From contig NZ_KQ759763.1 of the NCBI RefSeq assembly GCF_001482195.1, positions 3,412,024-3,476,023 of the forward strand: a DNA stretch of 64,000 bases. The letters are read 5' to 3'. The notes under the pieces were generated by a model. That model ran no database searches, was not told where the DNA came from, and worked only from the letters and a program-made list of their open reading frames with translations. Below, one piece after another: positions 21,576 through 30,097 of the stretch; positions within the stretch are counted from its first letter, which is position 1; every line of letters starts with the position of its first letter. Both the position numbers and the translations under genes were made by a program. The stretch comes from Luteimonas abyssi. Its GTDB lineage: Bacteria > Pseudomonadota > Gammaproteobacteria > Xanthomonadales > Xanthomonadaceae.

Positions 21576-22757
21576 CTAGGACGGACGCGCCATCGCGCGC
21601 TGAATCCGCTGCAACAGCCACACCCAGGCGGCAGTGGCGAGGATCAGCACGGCGGTCAGCCCGAGCGCGTATTGGTACGACACCGACAGGTGGTAATCGA
21701 GCACGTCGCGGAACAGCACGAAGATCACCACGATGTGGAACACGAACGCCATCAGCGCATTGCTGCCGATCACGGTCACCGGTCGCAGCGCCCGCGCGAT
21801 GGCCTCGCCACCGGCGATGGCCAGGCCCAGCAGGACCAGCGCACCGCCGACGCTGTAGAGCATGAACGGCAGATCCGGCGGGTGCTTGCCGATGTTGCGC
21901 GCGATCTCACGCACCTGTTCGCCCAGTCCGTCGCCGGTCAACACGGCCAGACACGCGAGCGCGGCCAGTCCGACGCCCACCAGCGCGGCCGCGAGCCCGA
22001 AGCGCGTCGCGGGCCGGTGATACGCACGCAACAGCAGGCCGCCGATCAACAGCCCGAGGAGCACCAGCGGGCCGCGGGCCAGTTGGCCCCAGGTGTAGTA
22101 GTCCTCGTGCTCGACGACCAGCGCCTGCAGCTGCGGGATGCCCCAGAAGTCGAAGTTCAGCAGCAGCCACCACGACGCCAGCCCCATCAGCACCGGGCTG
22201 GCCCAGCGCAACAGCATCGGCATGCGCGCCCACAGCGGCAGGAAGAACGGCACCCACAGCAGGGCGATGGCATAGAAGCCGAGGATCTCGACGAACGAGG
22301 GGAAATCCCGGTAAAGCAGCGTGTCGACGATGTCCTGGCGCTCGTTGAGCTGGTACATCTCGACGACGGTGAGCACCTTGTACCAGAACAGCACCCACAG
22401 CCCGCGCAGCAGCATCTTGTTGCGTCGCTGCGGCCAGTCGTCCTGGCCGGTCTTGGGCACGAAGGCCACCGCCAGCGCCACGCCGAACACGATCACGAAC
22501 AGCGACGACGAGAACTTGGTCAACGCGTGGACCGGAACCTGGCCCCAGTCCGGGAAATCCGAGAACGGCATCAGCGCATTGACGCCGTGGCTGAGGATCA
22601 TCAACGTCACCGCCAGACCGCGGGCGAAATCGATCGCTTCGATGCGTCCGCCGCTCGCGGGCACGGCGGCGGACGCGGACGCGGCAGCCGTGCGGTGTCG
22701 AGTGGCGGCGTCGTCAGCCGGACGCGCGCCGGCTTGGAGGTCGGTGGAGGCGTTCAT
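21576..22757 (-). CDS. Polytopic acyltransferase-like membrane protein (DUF1624/HGSNAT type)
   Basis: 393 residues with about ten membrane helices. After a variable ~38-residue Ala-rich start comes RIEAIDFARGLAVTLMILSH, the signature shared by DUF1624 and heparan-alpha-glucosaminide N-acetyltransferase-like proteins (R-x-x-x-ID-x-x-RG, then a His in the first helix). Such proteins are thought to acylate glycans or lipids across the membrane; the substrate is unknown here. It heads an operon with two beta-lactamase-fold genes, so a joint cell-envelope role is plausible. Start ATG 22757; upstream in-frame starts lie in repeat-rich, non-coding-looking sequence. Confidence 0.75.
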   Translation of the reverse strand: MNASTDLQAGARPADDAATRHRTAAASASAAVPASGGRIEAIDFARGLAVTLMILSHGVNALMPFSDFPDWGQVPVHALTKFSSSLFVIVFGVALAVAFVPKTGQDDWPQRRNKMLLRGLWVLFWYKVLTVVEMYQLNERQDIVDTLLYRDFPSFVEILGFYAIALLWVPFFLPLWARMPMLLRWASPVLMGLASWWLLLNFDFWGIPQLQALVVEHEDYYTWGQLARGPLVLLGLLIGGLLLRAYHRPATRFGLAAALVGVGLAALACLAVLTGDGLGEQVREIARNIGKHPPDLPFMLYSVGGALVLLGLAIAGGEAIARALRPVTVIGSNALMAFVFHIVVIFVLFRDVLDYHLSVSYQYALGLTAVLILATAAWVWLLQRIQRAMARPS

Positions 22758-23166
22758 GGGCAGAGGTTGTTCGCGGAGGCGTGCAGCGCGATGGCCTGCG
22801 TGCTCCGCAGCGGCGTGGCGGCGGCAGTCCAGTGTTGCGATGCCGCGAAGAAAATGGCGTGAATCCGCAAAGGCGCGGTCATTCCATCCATGTACGAGAG
22901 GCCTGTTCCAGACGCCCATGACGCGAGGGGACGCCAGCGGTGAGTCCCCGTCGATTCGAGGCGGGCTCACGCAGGAATGGTCGACGTTCGCGAGAAAACA
23001 CGGCAGCGGAATCTGCGCCACGTCGACGTGATCGGAAATTCTGATCGCGGCCGGGTCTGCGGACACAGCGAAGGATGGTGAGGCGAACCCAGTCGCAACG
23101 AACAAAGGGTGAGTGAAGGCTCATGCGAAGCCACCGGCGGCAGCGACGCACGTTGACGGATGTAGC

Positions 23167-23314
23167 GCTTCGTTTCCTGTCATCGCGACCTGACAGACCC
23201 CGCCGTGGCCGGCAGTCCCTTGCCGCGAATGTCCCCCGGACGCCGCCATGCGGCGGCGCCCTCCTCCTTGATTTGGCGCAACGGCCAGCCGGCCACGACG
23301 GGGATCGGCTTACG
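23167..23314 (-). repeat. Structured dispersed repeat, copy B (inverted)
   Basis: Reverse-complement copy of the element at 7605 and 23605. The central hairpin core is at 23241-23258 and is identical to the other copies. The outer arms read GTGGCCGGC and GCCGGCCAC on the element strand, where copy C has ACCGGCGGC and GCCGCCGGT, so both sides of the stem changed together. The AAATCAAGGAGGAGG block and the ATG in the central loop are kept, and the short frame starts MAASGGHSRQGTAGHGG. Confidence 0.85.
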
Positions 23315-23476
23315 GTTCGTGCGCGCCGTCGTCTTCGCGTCGCTCGTTGCATGCGTTACGAACGACGGTGGATCTCGCCGACTCGAGGCAGACACGCCCG
23401 ATCACCACGTCAGACCGACATCGACCGGCGTCTTACGTTCCACGGCGCCGGACTGCGTCTGCACATTGCTTGCTCG

Positions 23477-23504
23477 ATCGGCCGCCCCATATCGGCCGCC
23501 CCAT
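23477..23504. repeat. Perfect 14-bp tandem duplication
   Basis: ATCGGCCGCCCCAT occurs twice back to back between copies B and C of the structured repeat. Probably a slippage product; no function suggested. Confidence 0.9.
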
Positions 23505-23604
23505 CCTGCATCCCACGAAGTAAAAGGTCGCAGATCGAAAACGCGGATGGGATCGCAGTTGTGGGTGCAGGCGCTAGCGCGGCCAGGGCTGCAGCCCACA
23601 CCTT

Positions 23605-23748
23605 CCGCAAGCCGAGCCCCACCGGGACCGGCGGCCTTCTCGGCGAAATCAAGGAGGAGGGCGCCGCCGCATGGCGGCGTCCGGGGGACATTCGCGCGAG
23701 GAGGCCGCCGGTTCCGGCGGGGCCCACCAGGTCGCCGCGTTACGAAGC
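23605..23748 (+). repeat. Structured dispersed repeat, copy C (best folded)
   Basis: Arms at 23616-23636 and 23703-23723 pair over 19 of 21 positions. The central hairpin CGCCGCC-GCAT-GGCGGCG is at 23662-23679. AAATCAAGGAGGAGG (a near-perfect Shine-Dalgarno) lies 10 nt before ATG 23671 in the loop; the frame from it runs about 37 codons, starting MAASGGHSREEAAGSGGA. The right flank AGGTCGC..CGTT.CGAAGC is also shared with copy A. Confidence 0.87.
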
Positions 23749-23831
23749 CTGCCAGATCGCTGCGTTGCAAAGCGAAGGGTGACGCCATGATCCCTTCGCA
23801 GCCGATAGCCCGCGCTGGCAGCAGAGCCAAT

Positions 23832-23957
23832 AAAAAGCCCCGCAGGCAGGGGGGGCCGGCGGGGCTCGGGTGGAACGCGGGCTCGGGGAGAAGCCATATG
23901 CGTTCCGGGGATCACTCCAGGGGAAGGGAGAGATCGACGACGGACGTTGCATCCGTC
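23832..23957 (-). ncRNA. sX13: sX13-family small RNA (C-rich loops), downstream of polA
   Basis: Read on the minus strand, a ~125-nt transcript folds into a series of hairpins. They are GACGGA/TCCGTC near the 5' end; CTCC-CTTCCCCT-GGAG; a GGAACGC/GCGTTCC stem enclosing GGCT-TCTCCCCG-AGCC; and a terminator AGCCCCGC/GCGGGGCT with a C-rich loop followed by TTTTTA. The repeated single-stranded CCCC loops and the place just downstream of polA are the known features of Xanthomonas sX13, an Hfq-independent regulator that pairs with G-rich mRNA sites. A TATAGG -10 lies at 23967-23962. The 5' end is approximate. Confidence 0.8.
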
Positions 23958-24111
23958 GGGGCCTATATGACCACTGGGCACATTGATGGTTCGTGAAGAT
24001 TCCAATGCGCACGCCGGCTGGATTCAGCCTGTGTTTACCACGGTTGAAAACGATTTCCGGGCAAGGTCTGGAATGGTGATTCCAGGAGGACGGAGCATCC
24101 CATCACGGTTC

Positions 24112-26886
24112 TCAATGCGCCTCGTCCCAGTTGCCGCCGATGCCGGCATCGACCACCAGCGGCACCGCCAGATCGGCCGCCCCGGTCATGCGCTCGCGCA
24201 CCCCGGCCAGCAGCCCGTCGACATCGGCCGCGGCGACCTCGAACACGAGCTCGTCGTGCACCTGCAGGATCATCTTGGCCTCGGGCAGCGCCTCCGCCAG
24301 CCACGCATCGATGGCGATCATCGCGCGCTTGATGATGTCCGCCGCGGTGCCCTGCATCGGCGCGTTGATCGCCGCGCGCTCGGCGCCGGCGCGCAAACCC
24401 GCGTTGCGGGCGCTGATGTTGTCCAGATACAACCGCCGACCGAACACCGTTTCCACGTAGCCCTGCTCGCGCGCCTGCTCGCGGGTGCGCTCCATGTAGT
24501 CGCGCACGCCCGGATAGCGCGAGAAATACAGCGCGATGTAGTCCTGCGCTTCGCCGCGTGCGATGCCGAGGTTGCGCGCCAGGCCGAACGCGCCCATGCC
24601 GTACATCAGGCCGAAGTTGATCGCCTTGGCCGCACGGCGTTCGTTGGCGGTGACCGCGTCGAGCGCGCGGCCGAACACCTCGGCGGCGGTGGCGCGGTGG
24701 ATGTCGGCGCCCGACGCGAACGCCTCGAGCAGCCCCTTGTCCTGCGACAGGTGGGCCATGATCCGCAATTCGATCTGCGAATAGTCGCAGGCCACCAGCT
24801 TGCGACCGGCAGGCGCCACGAAGGCGCGGCGGATGCGGCGACCGTCGTCGGTGCGGATCGGGATGTTCTGCAGGTTGGGGTCGCTCGAGGCCAGCCGCCC
24901 GGTGGCGGCACCGGCCTGGTGGTAGCTGGTGTGCACCCGGCCCGTCTCCGGGTTGATCATCTCCGGCAGCTTGTCGGTATAGGTGCTGCGCAGCTTGGCC
25001 AGCCCGCGGTACTCCAGGATCACCCGCGGCAATTCGTGCTGATCGGCGATGGCTTCCAGCGCCTCTTCGTTCGTCGACGGCTGGCCCTTGGGCGTCTTCA
25101 CCAGGGCGGGCAGGCCGAGCTCGTCGAACAACAGCGCCTGCAGTTGCTTCGGCGAATCCAGGTTGAAGGTCCGTCCAGCGAGCTCGGTGGCCTTCTGCTG
25201 CGCCGCCAGCATGCGCCGCGACAGGTCGGCGCTCTGCCGGCGCAGTTCGTCGGCGTCGATCATCACGCCGTTGGCTTCCACCCGTGCCAGCACAGGCACC
25301 AGCGGAATCTCGATGTCGCGGTAGACACGTTCGAGCACTGGCTCCGCCGCCAGCTGCGCGCCGAGCACGCGGTGCAGGCGAAGGGTGATGTCGGCGTCCT
25401 CGGCGGCATAGCGGGTCGCGTCGTCGAGCGCCACGTGCGAGAACCGGATGCGCTTGGCGCCCTTGCCGGTGACGTCGTCGTACTTCACCGTCTCCATGCC
25501 CAGATAGCGCCTGGCCAGCGAATCCATGTCGTGGCGGCTGGCGGTGGCGTTGTACACGAAGCTTTCAAGCATGGTGTCGTCGGCGTAACCGGCCACGTCC
25601 ACCCCGTGCCGGCGCAACACGTGCAGGTCGTACTTGCCGTGCTGGCCCAGCTTGCGACGCGCCGGATCGGTCAGCGCAGGGCGCAGCGCGTCGAGCACCG
25701 CAGCCATCTCCAACTGCGCGGGCGCGCCCGGGTAATCGTGGGCCAGCGGGATGTAGCAGGCCTTGCCGGGCTCGACGCTGAGGCTGATGCCGACCAGCCG
25801 TGCCTGCAGCGCATCGAGCGAGTCGGTCTCGACATCGAACGCGAACTCGTCGGCCGCCGTCAGCGCCTCCGCCCACGCCGCCAGCCGCTCGGGCGTGACG
25901 ACCGTTTCGTACTCACCGGCCTCCGACAATGCGGGATCCGCCGGTGCCGCCGCAGGCGTGCCGTTGCCGCTGCGTGCGAACCCGGCTTCGGTCGCACGCA
26001 GGCTGAGCGGGCCATCCTCGGCCACCGCGGGCGCGGCGCTACCGCCCTCCAGCTCGCGCAGGGCCTGGGTGAAGCCGTAGCGGGTGTAGAGATCGCGCAG
26101 GCCATCGGTATCGCGCGCGCGCAGCGGCAGATCGCGCGGGCCGCGTTCCATCGGGACGTCGGTGCGGATGGTGACCAGCGTCCGGTTGAGCGGCAGGCGA
26201 TCGAGCGCGGCCCGCAGGTTGTCGCCGATCTTGCCCTTGATGTTGACGGCGTTGGCGATCACGCCGTCCAGCGATTCGTACTCGCCCAGCCATTTGGCGG
26301 CGGTCTTCGGGCCGCACTTCTCGACGCCCGGCACGTTGTCCACGGTGTCGCCCATCAACGCCAGCAGGTCGACGATCTGGTCCGGCCGCACGCCGAACTT
26401 CTCGCGCACCGCATCCTCGCTGTCGAGGCGACTGCCGCTCATGGTGTTGACCAGGGCGATGCGCGGTTGCACCAGCTGGGCGAAATCCTTGTCGCTGGTG
26501 GAAATGGTGACGTCCACGCCGTCGCTGGCTGCAGCGATGGCGAGGGTGCCGATCACGTCGTCGGCCTCCACCCCGTCGATGCGCAGGATCGGCATACCCA
26601 GCGCCTCGACGATGTCGCACATCGGGTGCAGTTGCGCGCGCAGCTCGTCGGGCATCGGCGGGCGGTTGGCCTTGTAGTCCGGATAAAGGTCGTCGCGGAA
26701 GGTTTTGCCCGGCGCGTCGACCACGAAAGCGACGTACTCCGGCTGCTCCTTGAGCGTGGCGCGCAGCATGTTGACCACCCCGAACAGCGCGCCGGTGGGC
26801 TCGCCGGCGGGATTGGTGAGCGGGGGCAGCGCGTGGAACGCGCGATAGAGGTACGACGAACCGTCGATGAGGACTAGGCGTGGCAT
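24112..26886 (-). CDS. polA: DNA polymerase I
   Basis: 924 residues, full length for the three-domain enzyme. The N-terminal 5'-3' exonuclease starts LVLIDGSSYLYRAFHALPPL and includes YKANRPPMPDELR. The 3'-5' exonuclease-type domain has FAFDVETDSLDALQARLVG, which keeps the DxE metal ligands. The polymerase domain has TGRLASSDPNLQNIPIRT, DYSQIELRIMAHLS, the O-helix RRAAKAINFGLMYGMG and QVHDELVFEV. It fills gaps and removes RNA primers in replication and repair. It is divergent from the DUF2782 gene and has an sX13-like RNA downstream on the same strand. Confidence 0.98.
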   Translation of the reverse strand: MPRLVLIDGSSYLYRAFHALPPLTNPAGEPTGALFGVVNMLRATLKEQPEYVAFVVDAPGKTFRDDLYPDYKANRPPMPDELRAQLHPMCDIVEALGMPILRIDGVEADDVIGTLAIAAASDGVDVTISTSDKDFAQLVQPRIALVNTMSGSRLDSEDAVREKFGVRPDQIVDLLALMGDTVDNVPGVEKCGPKTAAKWLGEYESLDGVIANAVNIKGKIGDNLRAALDRLPLNRTLVTIRTDVPMERGPRDLPLRARDTDGLRDLYTRYGFTQALRELEGGSAAPAVAEDGPLSLRATEAGFARSGNGTPAAAPADPALSEAGEYETVVTPERLAAWAEALTAADEFAFDVETDSLDALQARLVGISLSVEPGKACYIPLAHDYPGAPAQLEMAAVLDALRPALTDPARRKLGQHGKYDLHVLRRHGVDVAGYADDTMLESFVYNATASRHDMDSLARRYLGMETVKYDDVTGKGAKRIRFSHVALDDATRYAAEDADITLRLHRVLGAQLAAEPVLERVYRDIEIPLVPVLARVEANGVMIDADELRRQSADLSRRMLAAQQKATELAGRTFNLDSPKQLQALLFDELGLPALVKTPKGQPSTNEEALEAIADQHELPRVILEYRGLAKLRSTYTDKLPEMINPETGRVHTSYHQAGAATGRLASSDPNLQNIPIRTDDGRRIRRAFVAPAGRKLVACDYSQIELRIMAHLSQDKGLLEAFASGADIHRATAAEVFGRALDAVTANERRAAKAINFGLMYGMGAFGLARNLGIARGEAQDYIALYFSRYPGVRDYMERTREQAREQGYVETVFGRRLYLDNISARNAGLRAGAERAAINAPMQGTAADIIKRAMIAIDAWLAEALPEAKMILQVHDELVFEVAAADVDGLLAGVRERMTGAADLAVPLVVDAGIGGNWDEAH

Positions 26887-27050
26887 GGCGGGAGTCTACC
26901 GGAGCCTCCCGGAACGGCGGGGGCGGTCGGTCGCACAGCCGCTCCGCGGCGTACGCCCTTCCCGGCTGACGTTGCGCGGCCGGGCCGCACTCACGGCACC
27001 GTCCTGTCCCGGACGCGCATAATGACCGCCATTCCGCCGTGGAGTCCGCG

Positions 27051-27365
27051 ATGAACGCCCGCCTGCCCACCGCTCCCCTGTTGCTGTCGCTCGCGCTCTC
27101 CGTCCTGCTGGCCGCCTGCGCCACCGGCGGCGGCACCGGGCACGACGAGGCCTTCCTCTCCGGTGCGGAGGAAACCACGCGTACCGAACGCAACGGCGAC
27201 GTGATCACCGAGTTCCGCATCGCCGGCCAGTTGCGCGCGGTGCGCGTGCAGCCTTCTCGCGGTCCGGTCTACTACCTTTACGACCGCGATGGCGACGGCA
27301 ACATCGACGCCCGCGGCCAGGACAACGCCCCGCAGACCTATTTCCGGCTCTTCGAGTGGGAATGA
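27051..27365 (+). CDS. DUF2782-family small lipoprotein
   Basis: 104 residues. A signal peptide with lipobox LLAAC precedes a DUF2782 domain of about 60 residues: NGDVITEFRIAGQLRAVRVQ, then PVYYLYDRDGDGNIDARG. DUF2782 genes commonly sit next to polA in gammaproteobacteria; the function is unknown. A CATAAT -10-like element lies at 27018-27023. The start is ATG 27051, since the frame's earlier Met lies before the signal peptide. Confidence 0.8.
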   Translation: MNARLPTAPLLLSLALSVLLAACATGGGTGHDEAFLSGAEETTRTERNGDVITEFRIAGQLRAVRVQPSRGPVYYLYDRDGDGNIDARGQDNAPQTYFRLFEWE

Positions 27366-27390
27366 GTCGCCCGGCGCCCTCCGCTGCCAC

Positions 27391-27436
27391 CCCTTCTCCC
27401 GCCCGCGGGAGAAGGTGCCCCGAAGGGGCGGATGAG
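27391..27436. repeat. REP-like double hairpin typical of Xanthomonadaceae
   Basis: CCTTCTCCCGC (27392-27402) pairs with GCGGGAGAAGG (27405-27415), followed by GCCCC-GAA-GGGGC (27417-27429) and GGATGAGGG. This double-hairpin word is common between genes in Xanthomonas, Stenotrophomonas and Lysobacter. It may act as a transcript end or stabiliser between the two plus-strand genes. Confidence 0.75.
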
Positions 27437-27483
27437 GGGTTCTCCGGCTCTCCACATCCTCGGCCATCGTCTCGCACCGATCC

Positions 27484-28539
27484 ATGACAGCACTCAACAT
27501 CGCGCTCGTCGGCTACGGCTTCGTCGGCCGTGTCTTCCACGCGCCGCTGATCCGCCACACACCCGGCCTGCACCTGTACACCGTGGTGTCGTCGGATGCC
27601 GCCAAGGTGCACGCGGATTTCCCCGATGCGCGCGTACTCGCCGATCCCACCCGGGCCTTCGCCGATCCCGCGATCGACCTGGTCGTGCTGGCGACGCCCA
27701 ACGACACCCACGCCCCGCTCGCCATCGCCGCCCTGCGCGCGGGTCGTCACGTGGTGGTCGACAAGCCCTTCGCCCCCACGCTGGCCGAGGCGGAGGGCAT
27801 CGTGGCCGCCGCCCGCGCGGCGGGACGCCTGGTCAGCGTGTTCCACAACCGGCGCTGGGACACCGAATTCCTCACCCTGCGCAAGGCGATCGACGACGGG
27901 GCGCTCGGCGATGTCGTCGAGTTGCAATCGTGTTTCGACCGCTTCCGCCCGCAGGTGCCGGACCGCTGGCGCGAACGGCCCGGCGCCGGCAGCGGCCTGT
28001 GGCTCGACCTCGGTCCGCACCTGGTGGACCAGGCGCTGCAGCTGTTCGGCATGCCCGACACGGTGCAGGCCGACATCGCCGTGTTCCGCGACGGCGCGCA
28101 GGTCGACGACTGGTTCCAGGTAAGCCTGCAATGGCCGCGCAGGCGCGTGCTGCTGCACGCATCCACCCTCGCCGCCGATCACCGGCTGCGCTTTCTCGCC
28201 CATGGCACCCGGGCCAGCTTCGTCAAGCACGGCCTCGACCCGCAGGAAGATCGTCTGCGCGCCGGCATGGTGCCCGGCGCGCCGGGCTGGCACCACGATC
28301 CGCGCCCCGGCAGCCTGGTGCACGCCGACAGCGATGGTGTGCACCACACCCCGATCGCCAGCGTGGCCGGCGATTACCGTACCTACTACGCCGGGGTGCG
28401 CGACGCGATCCTGGGCCGGGGGCCGCTGCCGGTCACGCCGGAGGAGGCGCTCGACGTGATGCGGGTGCTGGAGGCGGCCCGCGACAGCACGCGGCTGGGC
28501 CGGAGTCGGTCCGTCGACGGGGCCGCGCGTACCATCTGA
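27484..28539 (+). CDS. Gfo/Idh/MocA-family oxidoreductase (YdgJ-like)
   Basis: 351 residues. The N-terminal Rossmann fold binds NAD(P): IALVGYGFVGRVFHAPLI has the GxGxxG motif, then DLVVLATPNDTHAPLA and the family catalytic motif VVVDKPFAP (EKP variant, here DKP). The C-terminal domain has WLDLGPHLVDQALQLFG, with the His typical of the active site. Family members oxidise or reduce sugars and polyols; the substrate is not deducible. Convergent with the M29-like gene, with stops 1 bp apart (28539 and 28541). Confidence 0.88.
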   Translation: MTALNIALVGYGFVGRVFHAPLIRHTPGLHLYTVVSSDAAKVHADFPDARVLADPTRAFADPAIDLVVLATPNDTHAPLAIAALRAGRHVVVDKPFAPTLAEAEGIVAAARAAGRLVSVFHNRRWDTEFLTLRKAIDDGALGDVVELQSCFDRFRPQVPDRWRERPGAGSGLWLDLGPHLVDQALQLFGMPDTVQADIAVFRDGAQVDDWFQVSLQWPRRRVLLHASTLAADHRLRFLAHGTRASFVKHGLDPQEDRLRAGMVPGAPGWHHDPRPGSLVHADSDGVHHTPIASVAGDYRTYYAGVRDAILGRGPLPVTPEEALDVMRVLEAARDSTRLGRSRSVDGAARTI

Positions 28540-28540
28540 C

Positions 28541-29722
28541 TCAGAGCCGCTCAGCGACCCGCGCGACTTCCTGCTCGTTGCCGGCCAGGATCAGCCCGTC
28601 GCACCCAAGCACACCGCAACAGTCGGCTTCCTCGATCGACTCGTCCTGGTCCACGCCGCCCTCGGGGGTGAACGCGTCCTCGTCGCGCGGGCTCGTCGGA
28701 TGCGGGTTGGCGGATCCTACAACGCGCTCGAGATCGACCGGGTGCGCGTCGTCGTCGAACCACACCTCGCCGCCGCGCGCGATGAGGTCCAGATGCAGGT
28801 GGCAGCTGTAGCCGGCGACGGCCGGATCCTGGTTGTGTTGCCCGAAGCCCAGATGCACGCCCGGGCGGCGTTCGTTGATGTGCGAGTTGAGCGCGATGCC
28901 CTCATCGACACCGATATTCGTGCCGAAACCCAGTTCGCCCACGTAACAGACGCAGTGCTTCCGGAAGCACTCGTCCAGGAAGGTCCGGATCTCCGGATCC
29001 TCGCAAGCCCAGCGCACCGCACGCCCGTTCTCGATCCAGACCGTCACCGCACGGTCGTGCAGGCGCGCGTCGCGCCGGGTGATCAGGTTCACGTTGAAGG
29101 CGAAATCCGCGACCAGGACGCCGTCGATCGCGGCAGGGAACGTCGCGATCTCGCCGGCGGGCAGCACGACGACCCCGCCCTCGCGCGCGCTGCCGCGGTT
29201 GCTGACCCAGCGGTACTTGCGACTGTCGAGCCGGACCCGGAGGTCGGTCCCGCCGCGCGTGGTGATCCGCAGGCGCTCGGCACCGAAGCAGCGTTCGAGC
29301 AGGGCGGTATTGAGAGAGGCGAGATGGGCCGGGGCCACCTGCAGGGCCTTGGAGAACAGCTCTGCACTGGCATTGATCGCCCGGAAGATGCGCCGTCGCT
29401 CGGCAGGGAACGACGCGAGCGCCGCGGTGACCGCGCTATGGTGCGACAGGGTGTCGCGCTCCAGGGAGATCACCACGATGTCACCGGCGATCTCGTCCGG
29501 CGCCGGCACCGCCGCCTGCAGGCGGTCGGGGAAACCCTCGTCGTGCAGCGGGTTCAGCCACACCCGCCGGTGCGCTACCGCGCGCAGTTCCAGCGCAGTG
29601 GACACCCATGCCACGGGCTCGGCGCTGTCGGTCGCATAGAGCAACACCACGAAATCGTCCGGCCCGACCTGTGCGTACTCGTCCAACAGCAGTTGGACTC
29701 CTGTCCACGTCTTCGCGTCCAT
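28541..29722 (-). CDS. M29-like (thermophilic aminopeptidase-type) metallopeptidase
   Basis: 393 residues. The metal-ligand motifs of clan MQ/M29 aminopeptidases can be lined up in order: LPAGEIATFP (first Glu), GELGFGTN (second Glu), GVHLGFGQ (first His) and HLHLDLI (His and Asp). The C-terminal ~60 residues are acidic with a CC pair and look like an extension. The start is ATG 29722, with GGAG about 9 nt upstream; the frame is open upstream but non-coding in character. It is preceded, after a strong hairpin, by a 53-codon gene on the same strand. Substrate unknown; leader-peptide or small-peptide trimming is an attractive guess. Confidence 0.65.
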   Translation of the reverse strand: MDAKTWTGVQLLLDEYAQVGPDDFVVLLYATDSAEPVAWVSTALELRAVAHRRVWLNPLHDEGFPDRLQAAVPAPDEIAGDIVVISLERDTLSHHSAVTAALASFPAERRRIFRAINASAELFSKALQVAPAHLASLNTALLERCFGAERLRITTRGGTDLRVRLDSRKYRWVSNRGSAREGGVVVLPAGEIATFPAAIDGVLVADFAFNVNLITRRDARLHDRAVTVWIENGRAVRWACEDPEIRTFLDECFRKHCVCYVGELGFGTNIGVDEGIALNSHINERRPGVHLGFGQHNQDPAVAGYSCHLHLDLIARGGEVWFDDDAHPVDLERVVGSANPHPTSPRDEDAFTPEGGVDQDESIEEADCCGVLGCDGLILAGNEQEVARVAERL

Positions 29723-29774
29723 TGCTTGCTCCGCTACGGAGTGATCCGGGGGCGTGTCGCCCGACGTTCGCCAA

Positions 29775-29801
29775 GGAGCCCGGCCGCAACGGCCGGGCTC
29801 C
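29775..29801 (-). terminator. Strong hairpin without U-run between peptide gene and M29 gene
   Basis: GGAGCCCGGCC-GTTGC-GGCCGGGCTCC, an 11-bp perfect stem, lies 10 bp after the stop of the 53-codon gene and 52 bp before the M29 start. With no run of T it is more likely an attenuator or mRNA-stabilising structure than a full terminator. It would let the small gene be made in excess over the enzyme. Confidence 0.6.
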
Positions 29802-29811
29802 GATCCCTGGG

Positions 29812-29973
29812 CTACTTGGCGGCGGTGTCCCAGGTGATCCTCCAGGGCGCGGCGCTGCCGACGTCCCCTTCCACCATGACCGGCGACGCGGCGTGATGGC
29901 TCTGCGCTTCCTGAACGACCTGCTGGGTGTTGCGTTCCAGCAACTGCTGCACGGCTTCTGACAACTCGAGCAT
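29812..29973 (-). CDS. 53-residue peptide, possible substrate of the adjacent peptidase
   Basis: Not related to any family I recognise. Residues 1-30 are a predicted amphipathic helix rich in Gln/Glu (MLELSEAVQQLLERNTQ and on). The rest is a short hydrophobic and Gly/Ala segment (SPVMVEGDVGSAAP) ending WRITWDTAAK. A textbook AAGGAG ribosome binding site sits 8-9 nt before the ATG, and a TTGACA -35 lies upstream, so it is very probably expressed. The helical leader plus distinct tail layout, the hairpin after it and a peptidase gene behind it resemble a RiPP precursor operon; no modifying enzyme other than the peptidase is seen. Confidence 0.65.
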   Translation of the reverse strand: MLELSEAVQQLLERNTQQVVQEAQSHHAASPVMVEGDVGSAAPWRITWDTAAK

Positions 29974-30033
29974 GATCTCTCTCCTTAGAGAATTGACTTC
30001 GGTTGTTGCCTGCGGGCGCCTCGCAGACATTTG

Positions 30034-30063
30034 CATCAACCTTGAACGAAGGGGGCCTGTCAA
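30034..30063 (-). promoter_or_regulatory. Promoter for the 53-residue peptide gene
   Basis: Perfect -35 TTGACA at 30063-30058 on the minus strand. After 17-18 bp the -10 is weak (GTTGAT or TTGATG). It lies just after a terminator for the preceding minus-strand gene and about 60 bp before the peptide ATG. Confidence 0.5.
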
Positions 30064-30097
30064 CGTCTTTCGTACGCAATCTGAAGCACGGTCACAT

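Larger units (their letters stand above)
22758..24111. other. 1.35-kb gene-free region with repeats and an sRNA
   Basis: No convincing protein gene on either strand: open frames are Arg/Pro-rich and unlike any family. It contains two copies of the structured repeat (23167-23314 minus, 23605-23748 plus), a 14-bp tandem duplication (23477-23504) and the sX13-like sRNA (23832-23957 minus). The first ~400 bp and the last ~150 bp hold nothing I recognise. Confidence 0.7.

Noticed and set aside
20307..22862. 851-codon open frame opposite the beta-lactamase-like and acyltransferase genes
   Set aside because: Very rich in Arg, Gln and His with no domain; the minus-strand genes have motifs and 4-bp overlaps.
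23649..24005. Minus-strand frame through the sRNA and repeat copy C
   Set aside because: It is explained by the sX13-like RNA and its terminator and by the structured repeat; Pro/Arg-rich with no domain.
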